Shown in pieces: positions 1-8,068 of a stretch of DNA of 64,000 bases (the first letter of the stretch is position 1; every line of letters starts with the position of its first letter). The notes under the pieces are model-generated. The model was not told where the DNA came from. It saw nothing but the letters and a program-made list of their open reading frames with translations, and did no database searches. The DNA comes from Streptomyces sp. NBC_01431 (GTDB taxonomy: Bacteria > Actinomycetota > Actinomycetes > Streptomycetales > Streptomycetaceae). The stretch spans positions 6,014,001 through 6,078,000 of the forward strand of contig NZ_CP109496.1 of assembly GCF_036231355.1 (NCBI RefSeq). The letters run 5' to 3'. The position numbers and the translations under genes are program-made.

Positions 1-1474
1 TGATCACGGGGATGAGGAGGTCGAGCGCGTAGAGCGGTGCGTTCCACTGGGGGTGCTCGTCGGCCTTGATCGGCTGGGGGTCGTAGTGCGAGAAGGCGAG
101 CGTGCCCGCCGCCCACAGGACCGCCATCCACAGCGCGGCCCGGCCCGGCCGGTAGCCGTACGCCACCGTCAGGTCCTGGAGCACCCCCCACGCCTTCGCG
201 GCCAGCGGCAGCGTCTCGCGGCGCCGGCGCTGCTTGGCCAGCAGCACCTCGCGGGCGTCGGAGTCCTCGCCGCTGTTGCGCAGCACCGCCGCGAGGCGCT
301 CGTACGGCTCCGGGGCGTACTCGGGGGTCGCCGCCGTCACCCAGTCGAGCCGTTCGGCCAGCGTGAAGGTGCCGATCGGAATGAGGTTCTCGTAGGCGAA
401 GCCGTTCATCGCCAGGTTGCCCGGCCCCGGCCAGCTGTCCGCCATGTCGACCAGGTTCACCACCCGGGCGCCGGACAGCACCACCTTGCCGCGCTCCGGG
501 CGCTGACCGGTGAAGCGCAGCTCCGGGGTCTGGATGCGGCGCAGCGACAGCTCCTGGGAATCGGTCAGGACGATCCGGGACTGCGCGAGGTCCACCGCGT
601 CCCCGAACCGCCCGTCGTCAAGGCGAAGCCCGCCCCGGCATTCGAACGGCTGAATAAGGGTGCCCCGCACGGGCGTGTTGGTGTAGTTCGTCCCGTACGG
701 CGGTGTGGTGCCCGCCTCGTTGCCGCTCGGGTAGACCGCCGCCGAGGTCAGATACAGGGTGCGCTCGACGGTCAGCTGCGGGGCGTTGAGCGCCCGCTGG
801 CCGTCCGGGTTGATCAGCCTGCTGCCGCGCAGGCTCAGGGTCACACCGACCTTGGCGGCCCGCAGGCTCACCTCCCCGTACGACTCGATCAGGTCGGCCT
901 GGAGGTCCTGGGCGACGGAGAGCCCGTCGGCCGCGATCGCCCGGCCCCTGCGGTCGGCGTGCACCACGACCTGGCTGAGCAGGAGGTCGGTGCCGATGTG
1001 CGCGTCGGTCAGCCGGATGCCGCCGGCGACCCGGCAGCGCGGCAGGTGCAGATCGCCCTCGGTGGTCAGCCGGGCCGCCTCGACCCGCGGAATCGCGCAG
1101 CTCACCAGGCGCAGCGTGGTGAAGTGCGCCTCGGGGAGCAGCAGTTCGTTCTCGAAGCGGCAGTTGTTCAGCTCGACGTACGGGGTGACGGTGCCGCCCG
1201 ACAGGTTCAGCGTGCCGGTGATCTGCACCCCGTTGAGCTTGAGCGCCGCGACCCGGCCCGGCAGCGCCGGCGGCCCGCTGAGCAGCAGGAGCGCCACCAC
1301 CCTGGCCCGCACGCTGCGCTCGGGGCCCCAGGGACGGACCGAAAACGGATCGTCGCGCACCGGATTGCGGGTGCGCAGATCGTACGTACTGCCGTTGCGG
1401 AAGGCCTGCCACAGTCCCAGCTCCGCCGGACTGAGCCAGTCCGGCGCCTCCCCGACATCGGGCGCTTCGGTCAA
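1..1474 (-). CDS. Membrane-associated protein (oxidoreductase-like annotation), C-terminus off the left edge
   Basis: The reading frame is open on the minus strand from a TTG at 1474 to the window edge, giving 491 codons with no stop. The TTG follows a GAGGGGGA ribosome site five bases upstream. The N-terminal two thirds is repetitive and beta-rich, with recurring short leucine-spaced repeats such as LNLSGG and LTLSLRGSRL, suggesting a right-handed beta-helix. The visible end (ALWMAVLWAAGTLAF, ALDLLIPVI) begins a membrane region. I recall Streptomyces proteins of this shape next to hisD being annotated as membrane-associated oxidoreductases, but I see no cofactor motif, so the enzymatic name is doubtful. 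It is transcribed away from hisD. Confidence 0.7.
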   Translation of the reverse strand, partial: MTEAPDVGEAPDWLSPAELGLWQAFRNGSTYDLRTRNPVRDDPFSVRPWGPERSVRARVVALLLLSGPPALPGRVAALKLNGVQITGTLNLSGGTVTPYVELNNCRFENELLLPEAHFTTLRLVSCAIPRVEAARLTTEGDLHLPRCRVAGGIRLTDAHIGTDLLLSQVVVHADRRGRAIAADGLSVAQDLQADLIESYGEVSLRAAKVGVTLSLRGSRLINPDGQRALNAPQLTVERTLYLTSAAVYPSGNEAGTTPPYGTNYTNTPVRGTLIQPFECRGGLRLDDGRFGDAVDLAQSRIVLTDSQELSLRRIQTPELRFTGQRPERGKVVLSGARVVNLVDMADSWPGPGNLAMNGFAYENLIPIGTFTLAERLDWVTAATPEYAPEPYERLAAVLRNSGEDSDAREVLLAKQRRRRETLPLAAKAWGVLQDLTVAYGYRPGRAALWMAVLWAAGTLAFSHYDPQPIKADEHPQWNAPLYALDLLIPVI

Positions 1475-1551
1475 TGCCGTCCCCCTCGCCGTCCACCCTG
1501 ACAGGAGTAACGCTAGTGCCCGGGGGTGACAGCGGGTGACGTCCGGGTTGC

Positions 1552-1568
1552 GTATCAGCCACTGATAC
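1552..1568. promoter_or_regulatory. Inverted repeat in the divergent hisD promoter region
   Basis: GTATCAG-CCA-CTGATAC is a perfect 7-bp inverted repeat with a 3-base spacer, 42 bp upstream of the hisD start and 78 bp upstream of the divergent gene. Its size and position fit an operator for a dimeric repressor. A TGGATAC-like -10 element sits just before the hisD GTG, so hisD transcripts may have a very short leader. The binding protein is unknown. Confidence 0.4.
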
Positions 1569-1609
1569 AGGCGTCCAGTGCTTACGAGCCGTCTGAGAGA
1601 ATTGGATAC

Positions 1610-2941
1610 GTGATCTCCCGAATCGATCTGCGCGGCAACACCCTCCCCGAGGGTGGCGCCCTGCGCGACCTGCTGCCCCGTGCCGAGTTCGACGTGGAAG
1701 CCGCCCTGGAGAAGGTGCGGCCCATCTGCGAGGACGTGCATCATCGCGGCACGGCGGCGCTCATCGAGTACGCGGAGAAGTTCGACGGCGTGCGCCTCAC
1801 CGAGGTGCGGGTGCCCGCCGAGGCGCTCAAGGAAGCCCTGGAACAGCTCGACCCGCAGGTCAGGGCCGCTCTGGAGGAGTCGATCCGGCGCGCCCGCATC
1901 GTCCACCGCGAGCAGCGCCGCGCCGAGCACACCACGCAGGTCGTGCCCGGTGGCACCGTGACCGAGAAGTGGGTGCCGGTCGAGCGCGTGGGTCTGTACG
2001 CACCCGGCGGCCGTTCGGTCTACCCCTCCTCCGTGATCATGAACGCGGTCCCGGCGCAGGAGGCGGGCGTGCCCTCGATCGCGCTGGCCTCCCCGCCGCA
2101 GAAGGAGTTCGGCGGTCTGCCGCACCCCACGATCCTGGCGGCCTGCGCGCTGCTCGGCGTCGACGAGGTGTACGCGGCGGGCGGCGCCCAGGCCGTCGCG
2201 ATGTTCGCGTACGGCACCTCGGGGCCCGACGGATGTGCGCCCGCGAACATGGTGACCGGCCCCGGCAACATCTGGGTCGCGGCCGCCAAGCGCTACTTCA
2301 CCGGCCGCATCGGCATCGACACCGAAGCCGGCCCGACCGAGATCGCCGTGCTCGCCGACGACACCGCCGACCCGGTGCACGTCGCCGCCGACCTGATCAG
2401 CCAGGCCGAGCACGACCCGCTGGCCGCCGCCGTCCTGGTCACCGACTCCCTCGCGCTCGCCGAAGCCGTCGAGAAGGAGCTGGCGCCGCAGGTCGCCGCG
2501 ACCAAGCACATCGAGGACCGGATCAAGCCGGCGCTGGCCGGGCGTCAGTCCGCGATCGTCCTGGTCGACTCGCTCGAAGACGGCCTCAAGGTGGTCGATG
2601 CGTACGGCGCCGAGCACCTTGAGGTCCAGACCGCCGACGCCGCGGCCGTCGCCGGCCGGGTCCGCAACGCGGGCGCGATCTTCGTCGGCCCCTGGGCCCC
2701 GGTCTCGCTCGGCGACTACTGCGCGGGCTCCAACCACGTGCTGCCCACCGGCGGCTGCGCCTGCCACTCCTCGGGCCTGTCGGTGCAGTCCTTCCTGCGC
2801 GGCATCCACATCGTCGACTACACGCGCGACGCGCTCGCCGAGGTCGCCCACCACGTGGTGACCCTCGCCGAGGCCGAGGACCTGCCCGCGCACGGGGCGG
2901 CGCTCAAGGCTCGTTTCGGATGGAAGGTGCCGCAACAGTGA
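1610..2941 (+). CDS. hisD: Histidinol dehydrogenase
   Basis: HisD oxidises L-histidinol to L-histidine in two NAD-dependent steps, the last of histidine synthesis, in the cytoplasm. The protein has 443 residues from GTG 1610, a normal length. It carries the family segment TEAGPTEIAVLAD, the LISQAEHDP segment with Gln and His zinc ligands, and the C-terminal SLGDYCAGSNH and GIHIVDYT segments with the remaining ligands and catalytic residues. A longer frame opens at GTG 1526, but its 28 extra residues are not part of the family and would run through the upstream palindrome, so GTG 1610 (VISRIDLRG) is preferred. It is the first gene of the operon and overlaps hisC by four bases. Confidence 0.96.
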   Translation: MISRIDLRGNTLPEGGALRDLLPRAEFDVEAALEKVRPICEDVHHRGTAALIEYAEKFDGVRLTEVRVPAEALKEALEQLDPQVRAALEESIRRARIVHREQRRAEHTTQVVPGGTVTEKWVPVERVGLYAPGGRSVYPSSVIMNAVPAQEAGVPSIALASPPQKEFGGLPHPTILAACALLGVDEVYAAGGAQAVAMFAYGTSGPDGCAPANMVTGPGNIWVAAAKRYFTGRIGIDTEAGPTEIAVLADDTADPVHVAADLISQAEHDPLAAAVLVTDSLALAEAVEKELAPQVAATKHIEDRIKPALAGRQSAIVLVDSLEDGLKVVDAYGAEHLEVQTADAAAVAGRVRNAGAIFVGPWAPVSLGDYCAGSNHVLPTGGCACHSSGLSVQSFLRGIHIVDYTRDALAEVAHHVVTLAEAEDLPAHGAALKARFGWKVPQQ

Positions 2942-4050
2942 CCGGCTTCGGCATCGACGACCTCCCCGTGCGGGACGAGTTGCGCGGCAAGTCCCCTTAC
3001 GGCGCACCCCAGTTGGACACCCCCGTCCAGCTGAACACCAACGAGAACCCGTACCCGCTGCCGGAGCCGCTGGTGGCGCGGATCGCCGAGCGGGTCGCCG
3101 AGGCGGCCCGGAGCCTCAACCGCTACCCGGACCGGGACGCGGTCGAGCTGCGCACCGAGCTCGCCAAGTACCTCACCCGCACCGGCAAGCACCCGGTCGC
3201 GGTCGAGAACGTGTGGGCGGCCAACGGGTCCAACGAGGTCATCCAGCAACTGCTCCAGACCTTCGGCGGCCCCGGCCGCACCGCGATCGGCTTCGAGCCC
3301 TCGTACTCGATGCACGCGCTGATCGCCCGCGGCACCGGTACCGGCTGGATCTCGGGCCCGCGCAACGAGGACTTCACCATCGACCTCGCGGCGGCCGAGC
3401 GGGCCATCGCCGAGCACCGGCCGGACGTCGTCTTCATCACCTCGCCCAACAACCCGACGGGCACCGCGGTCGCCGCCGAGACGGTCCTCGCGCTGTACGA
3501 GGCCGCGCAGGCCGCGAAGCCCTCGATGGTGATCGTGGACGAGGCGTACGTCGAGTTCAGCCACCGCGACTCGCTGCTCCCGCTCGTCGAGGGCCGCCCG
3601 AACATGGTCGTCTCGCGGACCATGTCGAAGGCCTTCGGCGCGGCGGGCCTGCGCCTTGGCTACCTCGCCGCGCACCCGGCGGTGGTGGACGCGGTACAGC
3701 TCGTGCGGCTGCCCTACCACCTGTCCGCCGTCACCCAGGCGACCGCGCTGGCGGCCCTGGAGCACACCGACACGCTGCTCGGCTACGTCGAGCAGCTGAA
3801 GAAGGAGCGGGACCGGCTGGTCGCCGAGTTGCGCGCGATCGGCTACGAGGTGACCGAATCGGACGCCAACTTCGTCCAGTTCGGCCGCTTCCCGGACGCG
3901 CACACCGCCTGGCAGCAGATCCTCGACCGGGGCGTCCTGGTCCGTGACAACGGGGTGCCGGGGTGGCTGCGCGTCACCGCGGGGACCCCCTCGGAGAACG
4001 ACGCGTTCCTCGACGCGGTCCGTCAACTCAAGAAGGAGCAGAGCGCATGA
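2938..4050 (+). CDS. hisC: Histidinol-phosphate aminotransferase
   Basis: This PLP enzyme transfers the amino group from glutamate to imidazole-acetol phosphate, giving histidinol phosphate. It is 370 residues and a class-II fold-I aminotransferase. PLP would bind Lys231 in SRTMSKAFG, with the conserved NNPTG and DEAYVEF segments before it. GTG 2938 is chosen because it overlaps the hisD stop as GTGA and gives the expected N-terminus (VTGFGIDDLPVR). An in-frame ATG at 2920 would add only six residues. Translational coupling with hisD is likely. Confidence 0.95.
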   Translation: MTGFGIDDLPVRDELRGKSPYGAPQLDTPVQLNTNENPYPLPEPLVARIAERVAEAARSLNRYPDRDAVELRTELAKYLTRTGKHPVAVENVWAANGSNEVIQQLLQTFGGPGRTAIGFEPSYSMHALIARGTGTGWISGPRNEDFTIDLAAAERAIAEHRPDVVFITSPNNPTGTAVAAETVLALYEAAQAAKPSMVIVDEAYVEFSHRDSLLPLVEGRPNMVVSRTMSKAFGAAGLRLGYLAAHPAVVDAVQLVRLPYHLSAVTQATALAALEHTDTLLGYVEQLKKERDRLVAELRAIGYEVTESDANFVQFGRFPDAHTAWQQILDRGVLVRDNGVPGWLRVTAGTPSENDAFLDAVRQLKKEQSA

Positions 4051-4640
4051 GCCGCGTTGGCAGGGTGGAACGCACCACCAAGGAGACCTCCGTCCTCGTG
4101 GAGATCGACCTGGACGGCACCGGCAAGGTCGACGTGTCGACGGGCGTCGGCTTCTACGACCACATGCTCGACCAGCTCGGCCGCCACGGCCTGTTCGACC
4201 TCACGGTCAAGACCGACGGCGACCTGCACATCGACACCCACCACACCATCGAGGACACGGCCCTCGCGCTCGGTGCCGCCTTCAAGCAGGCGCTCGGCGA
4301 CAAGGTGGGCATCTACCGCTTCGGCAACTGCACCGTCCCGCTGGACGAGTCGCTCGCCCAGGTCACCGTCGACCTCTCCGGCCGCCCCTACCTCGTGCAC
4401 ACCGAGCCCGAGAACATGGCGCCGATGATCGGCGAGTACGACACCACGATGACCCGGCACATCTTCGAGTCCTTCGTGGCCCAGGCACAGGTCGCGCTGC
4501 ACATTCACGTACCGTACGGACGCAATGCGCACCACATCGTGGAGTGTCAGTTCAAGGCGCTGGCGCGCGCACTGCGCTATGCCTCGGAGCGTGACCCGCG
4601 CGCTGCCGGAATCCTTCCTTCCACCAAGGGTGCGCTGTAA
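4047..4640 (+). CDS. hisB: Imidazoleglycerol-phosphate dehydratase
   Basis: HisB dehydrates imidazole glycerol phosphate to imidazole acetol phosphate. The 197-residue protein is the monofunctional actinobacterial form, without the N-terminal histidinol-phosphatase domain of enteric HisB. The manganese-binding repeats are present: YDHMLDQLGRHG, DTHHTIEDTA and GRNAHHIVE. The ATG overlaps the hisC stop (ATGA). Longer in-frame starts inside hisC are not needed. Confidence 0.95.
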   Translation: MSRVGRVERTTKETSVLVEIDLDGTGKVDVSTGVGFYDHMLDQLGRHGLFDLTVKTDGDLHIDTHHTIEDTALALGAAFKQALGDKVGIYRFGNCTVPLDESLAQVTVDLSGRPYLVHTEPENMAPMIGEYDTTMTRHIFESFVAQAQVALHIHVPYGRNAHHIVECQFKALARALRYASERDPRAAGILPSTKGAL

Positions 4641-4642
4641 GC

Positions 4643-4807
4643 ATGAACGGTCTCAACACCATACTGATCGTGGTCGGCCTCTTCCTGATCGGCGGAATCA
4701 TCTCCTTCGTCAAGCAGGGGATGCCGAAGAGCCTGATCGTGCTGCTGACCATCGGTGCCGCGATGTGCCTGGTCGCGGGCGTCATGCGGCTGGACGTCTG
4801 GTCATGA
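4643..4807 (+). CDS. Small two-helix membrane protein inside the his operon
   Basis: This 54-residue ORF fills the gap between hisB and hisH. It starts at ATG 4643, two bases after the hisB stop, and its stop overlaps the hisH start as ATGA. It is almost wholly hydrophobic, with two transmembrane segments (about residues 4-22 and 31-50) around a short KQGMPKS loop. The exact spacing implies real translation and coupling to hisH. I recall a similar small ORF at this place in other Streptomyces but know no function for it. A role in the operon or in membrane biology cannot be separated from mere coupling. Confidence 0.7.
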   Translation: MNGLNTILIVVGLFLIGGIISFVKQGMPKSLIVLLTIGAAMCLVAGVMRLDVWS

Positions 4808-5448
4808 GCGGATCCGCGAGGAAGGTCGTCGTCTTCGACTACGGCTTCGGGAACGTCCGGTCCGCCGAGCGCGCCCTGGCCCACGTCGGCGCCGACGTCG
4901 AGATCACCCGCGACTACGACAAGGCCATGAACGCCGACGGCCTGCTCGTCCCCGGCGTCGGTGCCTTCTCCGCCTGCATGAAGGGGCTGCGCGAGGCCCG
5001 CGGCGACTGGATCGTCGGGCGCCGGCTGTCCGGCGGCCGCCCGGTCATGGGCATCTGCGTCGGCATGCAGATCCTCTTCGAGCGCGGCATCGAGCACGGC
5101 GTCGAGACCGAGGGCCTGGACGAGTGGCCCGGCGTGGTCGAGCCGCTCAAGGCCCCGATCGTGCCGCACATGGGCTGGAACACCGTCGAGGCGCCGAAGG
5201 ACAGCGAGCTGTTCGCGGGCCTGGACACCGAGGCCCGCTTCTACTTCGTGCACTCCTACGCCGTGCACGACTGGAGCCTCGAAGTCACCAACCCCAAGAT
5301 CCGCGCACCCCGCGTCACCTGGGCCACCCATGGCGAACGGTTCGTCGCCGCGGTGGAGAACGGTGCGCTGTGGGCCACCCAGTTCCACCCCGAGAAGTCC
5401 GGCGACGCCGGAGCCCAGCTGCTGACCAACTGGATCGGAACCCTGTAA
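4804..5448 (+). CDS. hisH: Imidazole glycerol phosphate synthase, glutaminase subunit
   Basis: HisH releases ammonia from glutamine and passes it to HisF, which makes imidazole glycerol phosphate and AICAR. It is 214 residues and a class-I glutamine amidotransferase. The nucleophile is Cys85 in GICVGMQ, and the His/Glu pair lies in FHPEKSGD near the C-terminus. The PGVGAF oxyanion-loop segment is present. It overlaps the small membrane ORF upstream and shares one base with the next start (TAATG). Confidence 0.95.
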   Translation: MSGSARKVVVFDYGFGNVRSAERALAHVGADVEITRDYDKAMNADGLLVPGVGAFSACMKGLREARGDWIVGRRLSGGRPVMGICVGMQILFERGIEHGVETEGLDEWPGVVEPLKAPIVPHMGWNTVEAPKDSELFAGLDTEARFYFVHSYAVHDWSLEVTNPKIRAPRVTWATHGERFVAAVENGALWATQFHPEKSGDAGAQLLTNWIGTL

Positions 5449-6176
5449 TGGCTGCCAAGCTCGAACTCCTCCCCGCCGTGGACGTCCGCGACGGCCAGGC
5501 CGTCCGACTCGTCCACGGCGAGTCCGGTTCGGAGACCTCCTACGGCTCCCCCCTGGAGGCGGCCCTCGCCTGGCAGCGCTCCGGCGCCGAGTGGCTGCAC
5601 CTGGTCGACCTGGACGCCGCGTTCGGCACCGGCGACAACCGCGCGCTGATCGCCGAGGTCGCGGGCGCCATGGACATCAAGGTGGAGCTGTCCGGCGGCA
5701 TCCGCGACGACGCCTCGCTGGCCGCCGCGCTCGCCACCGGCTGCACCCGCGTCAACCTCGGCACCGCGGCACTGGAGACCCCCGAGTGGGTCGCCAAGGT
5801 CATCGCCGAGTACGGCGACCGGATCGCGGTCGGCCTGGACGTACGCGGCACGACGCTGCGCGGCCGCGGCTGGACCCGCGACGGCGGCGACCTGTACGAG
5901 ACCCTGGCGCGCCTGGACTCCGAGGGCTGCGCGCGTTACGTCGTCACCGACATCGCCAAGGACGGCACGCTCCAGGGCCCCAACCTGGAACTCCTTCGCG
6001 ACGTGTGCGCGGCGACCGACAAGCCGGTGGTGGCGTCCGGCGGGGTGTCCTGTCTGGACGACCTGCGGGCCATCTCCTCGCTCGTCCCGGCCGGTGTCGA
6101 GGGCGCGATCGTCGGCAAGGCCCTGTACGCGAAGGCCTTCACCCTGGAAGACGCGCTGAAGGCGGTCTCCGCATGA
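5448..6176 (+). CDS. priA: Bifunctional phosphoribosyl isomerase A (HisA/TrpF)
   Basis: PriA is the (beta/alpha)8-barrel isomerase that in many actinobacteria performs both the HisA step (ProFAR to PRFAR) and the TrpF step (PRA to CdRP). The protein has 242 residues. Catalytic Asp12 (LLPAVDV), Ser82 (ELSGGIRD), Asp131 with the following RGTTLRGRGW loop (Arg140, Trp142), and the VTDIAKDGT segment all match what I remember of the S. coelicolor and M. tuberculosis bifunctional enzymes. So it looks fully bifunctional. This matters because a separate trpF lies at 38834. Whether both activities remain would need enzyme assays. Confidence 0.93.
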   Translation: MAAKLELLPAVDVRDGQAVRLVHGESGSETSYGSPLEAALAWQRSGAEWLHLVDLDAAFGTGDNRALIAEVAGAMDIKVELSGGIRDDASLAAALATGCTRVNLGTAALETPEWVAKVIAEYGDRIAVGLDVRGTTLRGRGWTRDGGDLYETLARLDSEGCARYVVTDIAKDGTLQGPNLELLRDVCAATDKPVVASGGVSCLDDLRAISSLVPAGVEGAIVGKALYAKAFTLEDALKAVSA

Positions 6177-6574
6177 GCCACGAGGTTCGCAAGGTCTCCT
6201 CCGGCGCCCCCCTGGAGGAGCGCTTCGGCTACTCCCGCGCCGTGGAACTCCCCAACGGCCTTGTCCTGGTGGCCGGTTGCACGTCGACGGTCAACGGCCG
6301 CATCGACGAGGGCGGCCCCCACCAGCAGACGGTCACCGCGTTCGGCGTCGCCATCAAGGCACTTGAGGGCCTGGGCCTGGGCCGCGAGGACATCGTGCGC
6401 ACCCGGATGTACCTCTCGCACGCGCGGGACGTGGAAGAGGTGGGCCGCGCCCACAAGGAGTTGTTCGACGACGTGCGCCCGGCGGCCTCGATGCTGATCG
6501 TGTCGGGTTTCGTGGACCCGAGCCTGGTGGTCGAGGTAGAGGTCGAGGCGTACCGGGGAGGTTCGGCGTCATGA
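6173..6574 (+). CDS. RidA/YjgF-family protein in the his operon
   Basis: This 133-residue RidA-type protein is translationally coupled on both sides (ATGA overlaps with priA and hisF). RidA proteins hydrolyse reactive enamine/imine intermediates released by PLP enzymes. The fold landmarks are the GYSRAVELPNGLVLVAG strand, the RTRMYLSH segment (the family's substrate-binding Arg region) and a C-terminal VEVEVEAYR strand. Its place between priA and hisF suggests it protects or assists histidine synthesis, but the substrate is not shown. The overlapping starts argue that it is a fixed operon member. Confidence 0.85.
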   Translation: MSHEVRKVSSGAPLEERFGYSRAVELPNGLVLVAGCTSTVNGRIDEGGPHQQTVTAFGVAIKALEGLGLGREDIVRTRMYLSHARDVEEVGRAHKELFDDVRPAASMLIVSGFVDPSLVVEVEVEAYRGGSAS

Positions 6575-7326
6575 CCCTGGCGGTACGCGTGATCCCCTGC
6601 CTGGACGTGGACAACGGCCGGGTCGTCAAGGGCGTCAACTTCCAGAACCTGCGCGATGCGGGCGACCCGGTCGAGATGGCCAAGCTGTACGACGCCGAGG
6701 GCGCGGACGAGCTGACGTTCCTGGACATCACGGCGTCGTCCGGCAACCGCGAGACGACGTATGACGTGGTGCGCCGCACGGCGGAGCAGGTCTTCATCCC
6801 GCTGACGGTCGGCGGCGGCGTACGCAGCGCCGACGACGTCGACAAGCTCCTGCGGGCGGGTGCGGACAAGGTGGGTGTGAACACGGCCGCCATCGCCCGC
6901 CCCGACCTGATCCGCGAGATCGCGGAGCGCTTCGGCCGCCAGGTGCTGGTCCTCTCCGTCGACGCCCGCCGCACCGCGTCCGGCTCCTTCGAGGTGACGA
7001 CCCACGGCGGGCGCAGGTCCGCCGGGATCGACGCGGTCGAATGGGCGCACCGGGCGGCCGAGTTGGGGGCGGGGGAGATCCTGCTCAACTCGATGGACGC
7101 GGACGGGACGAAGGACGGCTACGACACCGAGATGATCGCGGCGGTCCGCCGCCACGTCAGCGTGCCGGTGATCGCGTCCGGCGGCGCGGGCCGCCTGGAG
7201 CACTTCCCGCCCGCGATCGCGGCGGGCGCGGACGCGGTGCTGGCCGCGTCAGTGTTCCACTTCGGCGAGCTGCGGATCGCGGAGGTCAAGGAAACCCTGG
7301 CGAAGGCGGGCCACCCGGTCCGCTGA
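6571..7326 (+). CDS. hisF: Imidazole glycerol phosphate synthase, cyclase subunit
   Basis: HisF uses ammonia from HisH to convert PRFAR to imidazole glycerol phosphate and AICAR. The 251-residue barrel has catalytic Asp in IPCLDVDNGRVVKG (near residue 11) and Asp in LVLSVDARR (near residue 130). Phosphate sites are VGGGVRSADD and ASGGAGRLEHF. It starts at an ATGA overlap with the RidA gene. It is the last gene of this operon and is followed seven bases later by a strong terminator. Confidence 0.96.
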   Translation: MTLAVRVIPCLDVDNGRVVKGVNFQNLRDAGDPVEMAKLYDAEGADELTFLDITASSGNRETTYDVVRRTAEQVFIPLTVGGGVRSADDVDKLLRAGADKVGVNTAAIARPDLIREIAERFGRQVLVLSVDARRTASGSFEVTTHGGRRSAGIDAVEWAHRAAELGAGEILLNSMDADGTKDGYDTEMIAAVRRHVSVPVIASGGAGRLEHFPPAIAAGADAVLAASVFHFGELRIAEVKETLAKAGHPVR

Positions 7327-7332
7327 GCCGGG

Positions 7333-7366
7333 CGAAGGGCCCGGGGGTTCGCCCCTGGGCCCTTCG
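7333..7366 (+). terminator. Terminator after hisF
   Basis: CGAAGGGCCC and GGGCCCTTCG form a long GC-rich stem, with further G:C pairs around a TTCG loop. It lies seven bases after the hisF stop and separates the his operon from the ArsR/MFS genes. There is no clear U-tract, as is usual in Streptomyces. Confidence 0.8.
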
Positions 7367-7388
7367 TCTGCCCATATGTGCAGGATTA

Positions 7389-7416
7389 ATTGCGCAACTT
7401 TTATTGCGCAAGTTTT
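7389..7416. promoter_or_regulatory. Tandem TTGCGCAA operator upstream of the ArsR-type gene
   Basis: Two directly adjacent 14-bp copies, ATTGCGCAACTTTT and ATTGCGCAAGTTTT, lie 24 bp before the regulator start. Each holds the perfect palindrome TTGCGCAA. The AT-rich spacing over the expected promoter suits autorepression by the ArsR-type protein encoded next, which would then also control the MFS gene. Confidence 0.65.
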
Positions 7417-7439
7417 CTTTCGTATCTACTCTTGGTGTC

Positions 7440-8027
7440 ATGACAGCGAAGGAACCCCGCAGGATCACCGACGTGGACACATTGAAGGCGTTCGGTCATC
7501 CCCTGCGCATGAAGCTGTACCGGGCCCTGTTCGTGGCCCGCACGGCCACCGCCTCCCAGCTCGCCGAGCAGGTCGACGAGGCGGTCTCGCTGGTCAGCTA
7601 CCACCTGCGCAAGCTCGCCGACCACGGTCTGATCGAAGCGGCCGAACCGCAGGGCGCGGACGGCCGCGAGCGCTGGTGGCAGACGAGCTCACAGGGGTTG
7701 AGCTTCCGGCAGGAGGACTTCCGGGACGCCCCCGAGAAGGCCGCCGCGCACGCCTCGGTCACCCGGCTGATCTTCCAGCAGCGCAGCGACAGCTACCTCC
7801 GCTATCTGGACGAGGCGCAGGCCTGGCCCGACGAGTGGAAGAACGCCGCCTCCAGCTCCGATTCGGTGGCCCGGCTCAGCGCCCGGGAACTCGCCGCGCT
7901 CACCGACGAGATCCTCGCCCTGATCCGGAGGTACGACGAACAGGGCCGGGCTGCCGAGGCCGGCGGTGACGGCGAGGGACGCGAGAACGTCGCCCTGCAC
8001 CTGTACGGCTTTCCCTTCCGCGCCTGA
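7440..8027 (+). CDS. ArsR-type winged-helix transcriptional regulator
   Basis: A 195-residue regulator with an N-terminal winged helix-turn-helix (about residues 10-75). The recognition region is TASQLAEQVDEAVSLVSYHL, followed by RKLADHGLIE and a wing ending in RERWWQTS. The C-terminal half is helical, with conserved-looking tryptophans, and probably senses a ligand; no metal-binding cysteine pair is visible. It precedes an MFS exporter by 41 bp, so it probably represses that gene in response to the exported compound. The tandem palindromes upstream suggest it also represses itself. Confidence 0.85.
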   Translation: MTAKEPRRITDVDTLKAFGHPLRMKLYRALFVARTATASQLAEQVDEAVSLVSYHLRKLADHGLIEAAEPQGADGRERWWQTSSQGLSFRQEDFRDAPEKAAAHASVTRLIFQQRSDSYLRYLDEAQAWPDEWKNAASSSDSVARLSARELAALTDEILALIRRYDEQGRAAEAGGDGEGRENVALHLYGFPFRA

Positions 8028-8068
8028 CGCCACCCCACCCCGACCGCACGAGAGGACCCGCCCCTCCC

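Noticed and set aside
53..1501. A 482-codon plus-strand frame at the left edge
   Set aside because: It is a shadow of the minus-strand membrane protein, which has a ribosome site and continuous family-like sequence.
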